From Methanosarcinales archaeon (GTDB lineage Archaea > Halobacteriota > Syntropharchaeia > Alkanophagales > Methanospirareceae): 11,961 nucleotides of DNA. The stretch is from positions 1 through 11,961 of the forward strand of contig JAENXH010000029.1 of assembly GCA_016649585.1 (NCBI GenBank). Reading direction: 5' to 3'. Of this stretch, positions 1 through 7,300 are shown piece by piece; position 1 is the first letter of the stretch, and each line of letters opens with the position of its first letter. The position numbers and the translations under genes are program-made. A model generated the notes under the pieces. That model searched no databases. It had not been told where the DNA came from and was given only the letters and a program-made list of their open reading frames with translations.

Positions 1-41
1 GATACGACTGGTCAGTTCAAGCTCGCGTTACAGGAGCATGA
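1..41 (+). CDS. Possible 3' tail of an upstream gene
   Basis: Reading frame 3 (codons from base 3) is open from the window edge to a TGA at 39-41 and encodes YDWSVQARVTGA. The TGA overlaps the ATG at 38-40 in an ATGA arrangement, the same coupling used repeatedly in the minus-strand operon here. That overlap is the only support, since twelve codons cannot show a family. The other two forward frames are also open at the edge, so the assignment is tentative. Confidence 0.3.
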   Translation, partial: YDWSVQARVTGA

Positions 42-310
42 AACCTGTATGGATCCGTGTGCAATGCGATTACGAAGCGGTAATGAAGCAGTATCCGGAG
101 CTTAAGCTGAATAAACGAACCGCTCCGAGGGTAATAATCATGCCGGCATTTAACGAGCTCTGTGGTGGCATTGCGTTTAACACTGCGAAAAGAGAGTTGC
201 TGGGGCCTGTAGCTTCGAAACTGCTCCGCGTAGAATCTATGGAAGTTTACCTGCTGGACGGGACGTATATCGGAAAAGTGTGCGATCTTGAGGAGCAGAT
301 TACTGTTTAA
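38..310 (+). CDS. Small hypothetical protein, 90 aa
   Basis: I do not recognise this 90-residue protein. It begins MKPVWIRVQCDY, has two cysteines (in QCDY and ELCGG), a hydrophobic strand PRVIIMPAF and a C-terminal part VYLLDGTYIGKVCDLEEQI that reads like beta strands. It has no signal peptide or membrane segment and looks like a small cytoplasmic mixed alpha/beta domain. The ATG overlaps a possible upstream TGA (ATGA). AGGAG lies only 1 base before it, which is too close for a good ribosome site, so the start may lie upstream because the frame stays open to the window edge. Its TAA at 308-310 lies inside the last codons of fqoF on the opposite strand, so the genes converge with an 11-bp overlap. 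It probably belongs to a separate transcription unit. The antisense frame is also open, which lowers certainty. Confidence 0.5.
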   Translation: MKPVWIRVQCDYEAVMKQYPELKLNKRTAPRVIIMPAFNELCGGIAFNTAKRELLGPVASKLLRVESMEVYLLDGTYIGKVCDLEEQITV

Positions 311-1352
311 TATTCTTTTCCCGCTCCTTCTTGTGGTTGATAAGGAAGTCCAGCTCTTCCACCTTACCCTCACCAACCTCCGCATTACCCATCTTCTTGA
401 TATAATCCCAGATCTCCTTCGCCACCTCTGTCCTCACCACGGTCGTTGAAAAGCCCGCTACACTACCAACACTTCCGACACTCACATCGCTTTCCACCGC
501 GGTAAAGTCTGTGCACACATTGCACCCACTGGGAAGTATACTCGTAAGTTGACTTACCTTGAATTTCACTTCCTCATCGGTCATCGTAGCGACGAACTTA
601 CCCTTCATGATGTCCGTCTTAATAAGCTTTGAGAAGTCAACACCCTTCTCTATCAGGTATTTCGAGACTTCATTGTAATGGAAGTTCTCCGTGCAGAACA
701 AGCCCACCACGAGCTTCACCTTCTCCCGGAAAACGGGGTACTCCTCCTGCAGTTTCCTTACTCCAGAGACCATACAGGGCGTGCCAACCACGCCCACGCC
801 CACCTTGCTGAACATCACCGCCTTCTTCAATTCCGGGAGTATATCCGCAAAGACGTATTTTGTACCGCCTAACGGAAGCTTTTCAAGCTGCTCCTTTCCA
901 CGAACGTGGAACACACTCGTTCTCCACTGCTCATCACGGTCAACGAATAAGCCGCGGTCTATAAGGCCCATGTCGATCGCGGAAAAGATGAATTCAGTTC
1001 CCATTGCTCCGTCCTGGCCTTTAAATCGCTTCGACTTACCTGCGGTGAACTCTATGTAATCGCCCAAACCGCTCTTGGGCTTGTAATCATATCGTGGGCA
1101 CACCCGTACACAGGCGCCACAGTCAAGGCATTTCTCCTCATAATTCGGGAAATCTACTATATCCTCTTCGTTTACTATCAACTCACTCGGGCAGATAGAG
1201 ACGCAGGTCAAACACCGGCTGCACATCTGCGTATCAATAACCATCGCCTTGAGATTCTCATAGAACAGTCTATCCTTCAACTTCTTCTCCGGGATCTTCA
1301 CTTCCCATTCAGCTTCACCTTTCCCCGCTTCGGTTACAGTTGCCATCTTCAC
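300..1352 (-). CDS. fqoF: F420H2 dehydrogenase subunit F (FqoF/FpoF, FrhB family)
   Basis: Electron-input subunit: in this family it oxidises reduced coenzyme F420 with FAD and passes electrons to its iron-sulphur clusters. It has 350 residues, near the usual FpoF length. Two ferredoxin motifs lie near the N terminus: CSRCLTCVSICP (Cys44, 47, 50, 54) and CLDCGACVRVCP (Cys75, 78, 81, 85). The FrhB-like flavin domain follows, with GQDGAMGTEF, VVGTPCMVSGVRKL, GLFCTENFHY and the C-terminal PSGCNVCTDFTAVESDVSVG block. No membrane segment is present, so it should sit on the cytoplasmic arm. It is the last gene of the operon and is in frame with fqoI, separated by a double stop (TGATGA). The start is GTG at 1352 or ATG two codons later at 1346; AGGAAGTGATG upstream could serve either. 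No clear terminator follows, because its end overlaps the convergent gene. Confidence 0.94.
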   Translation of the reverse strand: MKMATVTEAGKGEAEWEVKIPEKKLKDRLFYENLKAMVIDTQMCSRCLTCVSICPSELIVNEEDIVDFPNYEEKCLDCGACVRVCPRYDYKPKSGLGDYIEFTAGKSKRFKGQDGAMGTEFIFSAIDMGLIDRGLFVDRDEQWRTSVFHVRGKEQLEKLPLGGTKYVFADILPELKKAVMFSKVGVGVVGTPCMVSGVRKLQEEYPVFREKVKLVVGLFCTENFHYNEVSKYLIEKGVDFSKLIKTDIMKGKFVATMTDEEVKFKVSQLTSILPSGCNVCTDFTAVESDVSVGSVGSVAGFSTTVVRTEVAKEIWDYIKKMGNAEVGEGKVEELDFLINHKKEREKNIKQ

Positions 1353-1355
1353 TCA

Positions 1356-2090
1356 TCACTTCCTAACAAGCCTTAAAATTTGCATTGAGCATTCCTTGAC
1401 ACATAAGCCGCACCCGGTGCATTTCTCAGCGTCTATTGCCATCTTCACGGTCATCGTCGCCTCTTCTACAACCGAAGAAACCGCTCCACTTTCGCATATC
1501 ATATCGCAAACCTTGCACGCAAGACAGCTCCCTCTATCCACGCACACACTAACCATTGGAACCCCTTGCGATGGTTCAATGTCAACAATAAGCTCGTCTT
1601 TTTCCTTTGTACGTTTCAACGAGAGGTCTTCTTTGTCAATGACATAGTCCACAACTCCCTCATCCTCTCGAATTATCTCCGGCGGTTCAATCATCTCCTC
1701 GGTAGACGTGAACATCTCGTCCATAGTCTTATATGCCACGTCGTGGATCTTTGTTGTCCTTAAAGCGCCACCAGGACACGAATCAATACAGAAATGGCAG
1801 AAGATGCATTTACCATAATCTACGGTGGGATAATACCGCCCACTTGGAGCGTCCTTCATCCAAATCGCATTCGCTGGACATACAAAAGAGCATTGAAAAC
1901 AACTTATACACCGCTCAGGGTCGAAGAGCATATATCCTCTGAAACAGTCAGGCTGCCTCTTCCGTTCCCGTGGGTAATGTGTCGTTATGTTCAATGGCAG
2001 TGCCATTTCCTTTGCTGCTGTTGACAGAGCAGATATGTGATACTTTAACTTGTCCGACAGGTCGTATTCCGGTGTTCCAACTTTCTTCAT
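1356..2090 (-). CDS. fqoI: Subunit I with two extra [4Fe-4S] motifs (FqoI/NuoI)
   Basis: Iron-sulphur subunit that wires the F420H2 module to cluster N2. I place the start at ATG 2090, giving 244 residues. This ATG overlaps the fqoH stop (ATGA) and has AGGAGTGAT three bases upstream; the longer open frame to 2156 would lie inside fqoH. The NuoI core is residues 50-115, with CISCFQCSFVCP (Cys61-71), the typical GRYYPTVDYGKC link and CIFCHFCIDSCP (Cys95-105). After an acidic linker (about 120-178) comes a second two-cluster domain: CLACKVCDMICE (Cys189, 192, 195, 199) and CTGCGLCVKECS (Cys224, 227, 230, 234). In these last two motifs the usual proline after the fourth cysteine is Glu or Ser. 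Ordinary NuoI/FpoI carries only the first pair, so the protein could hold four cubane clusters. It has no membrane segment and is followed at 3 bp by fqoF, its likely docking partner. Confidence 0.93.
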   Translation of the reverse strand: MKKVGTPEYDLSDKLKYHISALSTAAKEMALPLNITTHYPRERKRQPDCFRGYMLFDPERCISCFQCSFVCPANAIWMKDAPSGRYYPTVDYGKCIFCHFCIDSCPGGALRTTKIHDVAYKTMDEMFTSTEEMIEPPEIIREDEGVVDYVIDKEDLSLKRTKEKDELIVDIEPSQGVPMVSVCVDRGSCLACKVCDMICESGAVSSVVEEATMTVKMAIDAEKCTGCGLCVKECSMQILRLVRK

Positions 2091-3256
2091 ATTATCACTC
2101 CTATTACGACTGACCATACCAGTGCGAATAATGCTAAGGTAAGCATTGCGCCCCATCCAATACTCAACGCTTGGTCAATCCTATACCGCGGATACACGCC
2201 ACGAAGGTTGACCAGTACCAGCAGAATTATCAGCGTTTTTACCACGAACCAGATACCGTAGGATAATTCGCCCAAATAGGGGATGACGGGACCGCTTCCG
2301 CCTCCGAAGAATAGCATCGTCATGATCGCAGCGAGAACATACGCCTTCTCATACGCCATTATATAAGCAAGTCCGAATACAATTCCAGTATACTCAACAA
2401 ACGGTCCAAAGGCTACTTCCTGGTCTGCTTCCGGAATGTCAAAAGGCAACCGTGAGGTAGCCATCGCTGTTACAATGAAGAAGGTGAGAGCAGCAAAGGG
2501 ATTGAGGATTATCCCCCAATGCAACCACGTGCTTTGATTAACGCCACTTATTACTTCTGCGGTGTTGGACGTCCCGTACAGGACGATCATTGCGAGGACA
2601 GCAATAATAAACGGGATCTCGTAGGCGAAATACATGAACGCCTCTCGAACAGCACCGATAAAAGAGAACCGGTTGTTCGCTGCCCATGCGACACCGATGA
2701 TAAAAACGGGCATCAAACTTACCAACCCAATCATTATTTGCAATGCGTAGTCGGTCTGTATGGGGACGAGAGGATGACCGGCGGCCCCAGCATTAATAAA
2801 AAGGAGCGGAAGCAAGACTGGGATGAAATAAAGGAACGGGAACTGCAAGAAATAATGTTTATGTGCATCTTTATGTATGATCACTTCCTGAAATAGGAAT
2901 CTGAATGTATCTGCGAGCAACTGGATGCTCCCTCTCGTGTACGGCTCAATCTCACGCGGGCCTACCCGCCACTGCATCCGACCCACGAGTTTCCGTTCAA
3001 GCCAGGGTAAAACGAGTAGCATAGTGCCCAGCGTAGCGAATCCCGGTATAATGATCAATGTAAAAAACGGTTTCCACAGTACAAATCCAATGATATACTT
3101 TACGACCGGCATGCCAAGTATGGTAAAGTCCAACAAGAAAGCAACTATACCTCCTAATACGGGTATTTTAAGCAAGAACTCGTAGATTACGTACAGTAAG
3201 GGGATATTCACCGGGTTGTTCATTATCGTGCTTATCAGGCCGCTTATGTCAATCAT
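2087..3256 (-). CDS. fqoH: Membrane subunit H (FqoH/NuoH)
   Basis: Membrane subunit that joins the peripheral arm to the ion-pumping arm and forms most of the quinone chamber. It has 389 residues and is mostly hydrophobic. Signature blocks are ERKLVGRMQWRVGP (87-100), the FRFLFQEVI loop (118-126), NRFSFIGAVREA (195-206) and SRLPFDIPEADQEVAFGPFV (268-287), which match NuoH loops 1, 2 and 5. The ERK block lies at about residue 40 in bacterial NuoH but at 87 here. The first 60 residues are thus an extra N-terminal stretch with one or two further hydrophobic segments (about 17-45 and 50-60). The start is ATG 3256, fixed by an in-frame TGA two codons upstream, with AGGAG about 12 bases before it. 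The gene begins 18 bp after fqoBCD, and its TGA overlaps the fqoI ATG, implying coupled translation. Confidence 0.95.
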   Translation of the reverse strand: MIDISGLISTIMNNPVNIPLLYVIYEFLLKIPVLGGIVAFLLDFTILGMPVVKYIIGFVLWKPFFTLIIIPGFATLGTMLLVLPWLERKLVGRMQWRVGPREIEPYTRGSIQLLADTFRFLFQEVIIHKDAHKHYFLQFPFLYFIPVLLPLLFINAGAAGHPLVPIQTDYALQIMIGLVSLMPVFIIGVAWAANNRFSFIGAVREAFMYFAYEIPFIIAVLAMIVLYGTSNTAEVISGVNQSTWLHWGIILNPFAALTFFIVTAMATSRLPFDIPEADQEVAFGPFVEYTGIVFGLAYIMAYEKAYVLAAIMTMLFFGGGSGPVIPYLGELSYGIWFVVKTLIILLVLVNLRGVYPRYRIDQALSIGWGAMLTLALFALVWSVVIGVII

Positions 3257-3274
3257 CTTTCATCATCTCTCCTA

Positions 3275-5605
3275 TTATCTATCAGCCTCCGGTGGGAAGT
3301 ATCCAAAACTACCATAGACTGCCCAGAAGTCCGCATACCGTTCACCTTTTGCCGCTTCCATGAATCCTTTCAGGTTCATCCAGCAGGGGCTTATTACCCG
3401 CACACGGTACGGAACATTTGACTCGCCATCGCTGTTAATCGTAAATAACGTCGTGCCTCGGGCTGCTTCGGTTACGGTCGTCCATTCACCCTTTGGCAGA
3501 ACCAGGTTGCCAAACACCCTGAAGAAACTGCCTTTTATGTCGCTCGACGCCTCCTTGTATTCTCCCAGGATGTCTTCGCTCAGAATCGGGCCTTTTATCT
3601 CTCTCACGGCATCCACTCCCTGCTTCACTATCTTCACGCTCTCCCTTATCTCCTCCAGCCTGCCCAGGAACCGACCCAGACAGTCACCGTCATCACCCGT
3701 CGTGACCTCAAAATCAACCTTATCATAAGCATCATACGGCGCTACCTTCCGGATGTCGTAATTCACTCCCGACGCCCTCAGGAACGGCCCCACCATGCCA
3801 CACCGTATTGCATCCTCCTTCGTCAGCACGCCCACGCCTTTGGCTCGTGCTACCGTCACCGGATTATTCACAAAGATGCTCTCAAACTTCTTCGCCCTTT
3901 TGTGTATTGCAAACGTGATGTTATCAATCATTCCAAGCACGTCGTCCGAGATGTCCCTTCGTAACCCACCGGGAACAATAAAGGAAGGCCCGCTTCTCGA
4001 CCCAGAAATATGCACCAACGGCTCGATTATCATCTCCCTGATTGCCATGCAGTACATAAATCCGGTTGTATGCCCGAAGAACAGTGAGAATATTCCTGCG
4101 TCGTAGTAAAATGCTTCTATCCGCGATAGCTCAGCCAGGATCGTCCGTAAGTACTTTGCTCTTTCTGGAACTTCAACGTCAAGCGCGTTCTCTACCGTCC
4201 TGACGTACGCTAAATTCATGTTTGCCGGGTCGTTGATCGCCAAACGCTCGAATAACGGGACATTCTGGATATAAAGCTTGTTCTCCGCGAGCTTCTCCAT
4301 TGACCGGTGTACAAATCCCGGCTCGGGAATGGCATCCATGATCCTGTCACCCTTTATCCTGAACGTCACTCGGAGATGCCCACTTCCTGGATGATGTGGC
4401 CCGATAGGGACTACAATCTCGTCACTCGCAGGGGCGGTTTCGACGAATTCTTCCCAAATAGGGGTGTACAGGTCCTTTGGCGGCTCAATGGGAACCATAA
4501 ACTCTGGCTCTACATCCTTCTCAAATACGTACCGTTCCTCAGGAATTTTGTATTCTTTCCGCAACGGGAGATCCGGCGTATCAGGAGCAAGCAAGAACTT
4601 CTTGCCCATCCAGTCGTTTCCCTCGAACCAAACGCCAAAGAACTCATGTAATTCCCGCTCAGAATAATTCGCGCTTTCCCAAACAGAAGTAAGGCTTGTG
4701 ATTTTCGGGTTCTTTATCCCTATCTCGGTGTAAATAGTTACAAGGACCGTCATCAGCTCTTCAATGCTGTAACTCGAAGTTGCATACTCCACGATAAACT
4801 TCCGCTCATGTGGTACCTGAATTACGTTCACGCTCTTTACATGGTCAAAGCTCATCTGGTCCTTGAGCTTCCGTGCAACCTCCATCAAGTTCTCCGGTGT
4901 TGTTCTGATAGCAATACGGTCCTTGTCGGTAATCGTTATGGATTCAAAAAGACCTTTAAGTTCTTTTCTGAGCGTGTGCTCCAACTCTTTCCCGAAGTCC
5001 CAGTCCACCACTCTTTTAACATCAACCTTAATTTCCGGTGTTGGCGCATAGATCTTTGGTGAAGTGGGCACCATCCGTTCTTCCAGCTTCTCTTCGAACG
5101 GCAACTCCACCACCTTAAATTCTATCGTCTTTTTGTCCACACCCATTATCTTGTCTTGAAGCGCCCTCACACCCCGTAAAAGGCTCTCGGGCGTTACAGG
5201 ACAGCCAGGGATAAAGAAATCTACCGGGACGATATCTGAAGGATGCGTTATATTATAACTGTTCCAGAATATCCCGCCTCTTTCTCCACATGCCCCTATC
5301 ACGTTCACAAACTTCGGGTCGGGCATCTGCCCATACACGAATTGCAACGCCCTCGCCATCTTCCTTGTTATCGTCCCCTCTATGATGATAAAGTTCGACT
5401 GCCGTGCAATGCCAAGGTTCAACGTGCCCAACCTCTCCCCATCGTAGCCACATGCAAACGCATGGGCGAGCTCAACGCCACAGCAAGAGGTGATGAAATG
5501 GCAAGGCCATAAGCTCCACTTCGCCGACCATTTCTTTAATGGTGCAAGGGGTCCTGACTCAAGGAAGTCTATATGCTCGTTCGGATTTTCCATTTTTGTC
5601 TTCAC
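3275..5605 (-). CDS. fqoBCD: Triple fusion of subunits B, C and D (FqoBCD/NuoBCD)
   Basis: One continuous 776-residue frame holds three complex I subunits. Residues 1-160 are NuoB-like, with the N2 cluster ligands Cys41-Cys42 (TSCCGVE), Cys106 (GACGERGG) and Cys135 (PGCPVTPESL). Residues 195-355 are NuoC-like, with SERELHEFFGVWF (315-327) and LPLRKEYK. Residues 395-776 are NuoD-like, from GPHHPGSGH (402-410) through VHRSMEKLAE and the terminal FWAVYGSFGYFPPEADR. The linkers (160-195 and 356-398) are charged and Pro-rich. Together they form the quinone-reducing module, where N2 passes electrons to a quinone in the B/D cavity. No stop or frameshift occurs between domains. The start is GTG 5605, two bases after GAGGTGAA, or ATG 5593, about 13 bases after it; neither spacing is ideal. 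In the D domain two residues thought to hold the quinone headgroup in bacterial NuoD appear changed (see findings). Confidence 0.95.
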   Translation of the reverse strand: MKTKMENPNEHIDFLESGPLAPLKKWSAKWSLWPCHFITSCCGVELAHAFACGYDGERLGTLNLGIARQSNFIIIEGTITRKMARALQFVYGQMPDPKFVNVIGACGERGGIFWNSYNITHPSDIVPVDFFIPGCPVTPESLLRGVRALQDKIMGVDKKTIEFKVVELPFEEKLEERMVPTSPKIYAPTPEIKVDVKRVVDWDFGKELEHTLRKELKGLFESITITDKDRIAIRTTPENLMEVARKLKDQMSFDHVKSVNVIQVPHERKFIVEYATSSYSIEELMTVLVTIYTEIGIKNPKITSLTSVWESANYSERELHEFFGVWFEGNDWMGKKFLLAPDTPDLPLRKEYKIPEERYVFEKDVEPEFMVPIEPPKDLYTPIWEEFVETAPASDEIVVPIGPHHPGSGHLRVTFRIKGDRIMDAIPEPGFVHRSMEKLAENKLYIQNVPLFERLAINDPANMNLAYVRTVENALDVEVPERAKYLRTILAELSRIEAFYYDAGIFSLFFGHTTGFMYCMAIREMIIEPLVHISGSRSGPSFIVPGGLRRDISDDVLGMIDNITFAIHKRAKKFESIFVNNPVTVARAKGVGVLTKEDAIRCGMVGPFLRASGVNYDIRKVAPYDAYDKVDFEVTTGDDGDCLGRFLGRLEEIRESVKIVKQGVDAVREIKGPILSEDILGEYKEASSDIKGSFFRVFGNLVLPKGEWTTVTEAARGTTLFTINSDGESNVPYRVRVISPCWMNLKGFMEAAKGERYADFWAVYGSFGYFPPEADR

Positions 5606-5657
5606 TTCACCTCTTTATCTCTATATATTTATTCATTCAACTTTTTTATTTTTTCTC
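5606..5657 (-). promoter_or_regulatory. AT-rich A-to-BCD gap, possible internal promoter
   Basis: This 52-bp gap is the longest inside the operon and is strongly AT-rich. On the minus strand it contains AATAAATATATAG (5621-5633), a good match to an archaeal TATA box, followed by the GAGGTGA ribosome site of fqoBCD. The TATA-like stretch ends only about 16 bases before the GTG at 5605 and about 28 before the ATG at 5593. A promoter here would therefore yield a nearly leaderless message. It could equally be an AT-rich spacer. The A-rich tract on the minus strand is not a terminator for this operon, which would need a U-run. Confidence 0.3.
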
Positions 5658-6014
5658 TTAGCTTTTGGACTCCGCCATTTCAAGCGACATCTTATAGCCC
5701 ACGTATATTGCAGGTATGAGTAGTAAGAGCGAAAGCAGTAAGAGCATCGTAAAGCTTAAACTTGGGTGTGCTGAGAACAGGAGCAGAAGGACTATAATTG
5801 GTTCTACAGCCATAAACAGGAACATATACCCGGTATACTTCATGGGCAGCGTATATTTCGGGTATTTCATCGCCGGGTTCCCGGCTTCCCATCGCATCGT
5901 TTTTATCTCCGTTAGGTTATACCTTGGTACTATTCTTATGAGCAAGAGCAGAGCTCCATCTACCAGTACGCAAATAAGGATCAGGACCACGATTAACAAA
6001 ACATTTTCTATCAT
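5658..6014 (-). CDS. fqoA: Membrane subunit A (FqoA/NuoA)
   Basis: Small membrane subunit of 118 residues and three predicted helices (about 4-28, 60-80 and 87-106), as in NuoA. The loop after helix 1, MRWEAGNPAMKYPKY (40-54), matches the NuoA 'YE.G..P' loop that lines the entrance of the quinone chamber. Helix 2 contains FLFMAVE (65-71), where bacterial NuoA has FDVE; the glutamate (Glu71) is kept but the preceding aspartate is alanine. The start is ATG 6014, with GAGGAG about 10 bases upstream, and it lies 23 bp after the fqoN stop. Subunit A sits against H, J and K at the heel of the complex, and its position just before the B-C-D fusion is the usual one. Confidence 0.9.
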   Translation of the reverse strand: MIENVLLIVVLILICVLVDGALLLLIRIVPRYNLTEIKTMRWEAGNPAMKYPKYTLPMKYTGYMFLFMAVEPIIVLLLLFSAHPSLSFTMLLLLSLLLLIPAIYVGYKMSLEMAESKS

Positions 6015-6037
6015 TTTTGGTTTTCTCCTCTATTATG

Positions 6038-7300
6038 TTATATTGCAATACTTATCGTTTGAGCAATGACCTCCACGCCTTTAAAGAACCAATCAGGTAG
6101 GATAGTAATTGAGATTATAATCACGGCTGCGATGCAGATGTAGTTGGTGAGATTCGCCTTCCAACCCTCGCCGAGTTCTCTTGCAAGTCTCGTGTAATAC
6201 GGAACAGATATTGCCGAGTTTATGACAATAAGGGCAGCAAGCCAGACATACTCAGCCTTGATCAGCGCGAAGAGAATGAAAAACTTCCCCCAGAATCCCA
6301 TGAGTGGAGGAATGCCGATAAACGAGAAAGCAAGCATGTACATCAGGGGTGAATAAGCACCCTTGTTCTTTATCGCATTGAAAAAACCTATCTTACCCGC
6401 TGCATTTGAAAACAGCATGAGCAAAACTCCGGTCAACGCGAAATAGAAGAATTCGGGTTTAATAACCACTACAATGCACGCTAACACATACCCCATGTTA
6501 GCAACGGTGGAATAACCGAGAACCCGTGCGGGCTCTTTTGACGTCAATGCTCCTATATTCCCCGTGAACATGGATATCGCGGCGAGTACCGCGGTAAAGA
6601 GGGTTATTGAAACGGTTAACGAGTTAGCAGTGCTCATTAGTATTTGCAATGCGATAACAAAAGGAACAATCTTTGCAAGCGAAGCGATGATGGACATCGG
6701 AATAGGATCCGCGCTGGTGAAGACATCCGGAACCCATTCGTGTAATGGTGCAATGCCCACTTCAATACTTAACCCTAATACAAGCATCACATAACCAAAT
6801 ATATAGAGAATACCGCTAAACGCATTTTTTGTGTAAACCAAAATAATAGCACCGATTAAAAACAGAACGGTGGCCAGAACCATAAAGGTGATATATTTTA
6901 TACCCACCTCTACATTTGCTCCTCCTTCCCTTATCATAACTAAAATATAGGTCGGCACGGAAACGAGGACAAAAGCTGCTAAAATCATCGCGAGGTCTTG
7001 AGTAGAGAAGATGTACAGGGTTGCAAGTGCCATTAATCCCACCAAGCCATAGTCTACGCCTTGAATCACACTCTTGATCCTCTTAAGCGAAAGCAAGTTG
7101 ATGATACTTATCGCCAGGACAAATACAGTATAATAGATAAGCTCGGGATTTTTGAGCGTAACGGCTGAAAATCCAAGTATGATTGCAACTAACGCTCCAA
7201 AGAACCCCAAATCGCGGTATTTAACGGAAAATACTGAGCAGAGCGTCAAGATTACTAAAGCTCCAAACATCATCATCATTGGCATTGACAATCCCATCAT
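6038..7300 (-). CDS. fqoN: Antiporter-like subunit N (FqoN/NuoN)
   Basis: One of three antiporter-like, ion-translocating membrane subunits. I prefer ATG 7300 (420 residues). It overlaps the fqoL TGA as ATGA and lies 9 bases after AGGAGG. The GTG at 7306, two codons earlier, abuts that ribosome site and is less likely. Numbered from the GTG, family blocks are IEVGIAPLHEWVPDVF (181-196), SLAKI (209-213), ARVLGYSTVANMGYVL (260-275) and GIPPLMGFWGKF (331-342). It has about 12-14 hydrophobic helices and is shorter than bacterial NuoN (about 485). Lys212 (SLAKI) and Lys341 (GFWGKF) are retained. The lysine usually found four residues before P-x-H-x-W is Glu182 here, a charge reversal at a residue regarded as central to proton transfer. 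Confidence 0.94.
   Translation of the reverse strand: MMGLSMPMMMMFGALVILTLCSVFSVKYRDLGFFGALVAIILGFSAVTLKNPELIYYTVFVLAISIINLLSLKRIKSVIQGVDYGLVGLMALATLYIFSTQDLAMILAAFVLVSVPTYILVMIREGGANVEVGIKYITFMVLATVLFLIGAIILVYTKNAFSGILYIFGYVMLVLGLSIEVGIAPLHEWVPDVFTSADPIPMSIIASLAKIVPFVIALQILMSTANSLTVSITLFTAVLAAISMFTGNIGALTSKEPARVLGYSTVANMGYVLACIVVVIKPEFFYFALTGVLLMLFSNAAGKIGFFNAIKNKGAYSPLMYMLAFSFIGIPPLMGFWGKFFILFALIKAEYVWLAALIVINSAISVPYYTRLARELGEGWKANLTNYICIAAVIIISITILPDWFFKGVEVIAQTISIAI

Noticed and set aside
1..105. Frame 1 (DTTGQFKLALQEHE...) as an upstream gene tail
   Set aside because: It would overlap the 38-310 gene by 68 bases. Frame 3, ending in ATGA at 41, is a better fit, though neither can be proven.
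17..385. Minus-strand open frame of 122 residues at the left edge
   Set aside because: It overlaps the 3' end of fqoF and the whole 38-310 frame, is Arg/Ser-rich with no motif, and looks like an antisense shadow. It does weaken confidence in the 38-310 gene slightly.
2091..2156. 22-residue N-terminal extension of fqoI
   Set aside because: It lies inside the fqoH coding end, while the ATG at 2090 has an ATGA overlap and an AGGAGTGAT ribosome site.
5641..5654. T-rich stretch CTTTTTTATTTTTT as a terminator
   Set aside because: It is T-rich only on the plus strand, where no gene ends; on the transcribed minus strand it is A-rich.
7265..7282. Run of ATG triplets near the start of fqoN as a microsatellite or alternative start
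   Set aside because: They encode consecutive methionines within the protein, and the upstream ATG at 7300 has the ribosome site and the coupling overlap.
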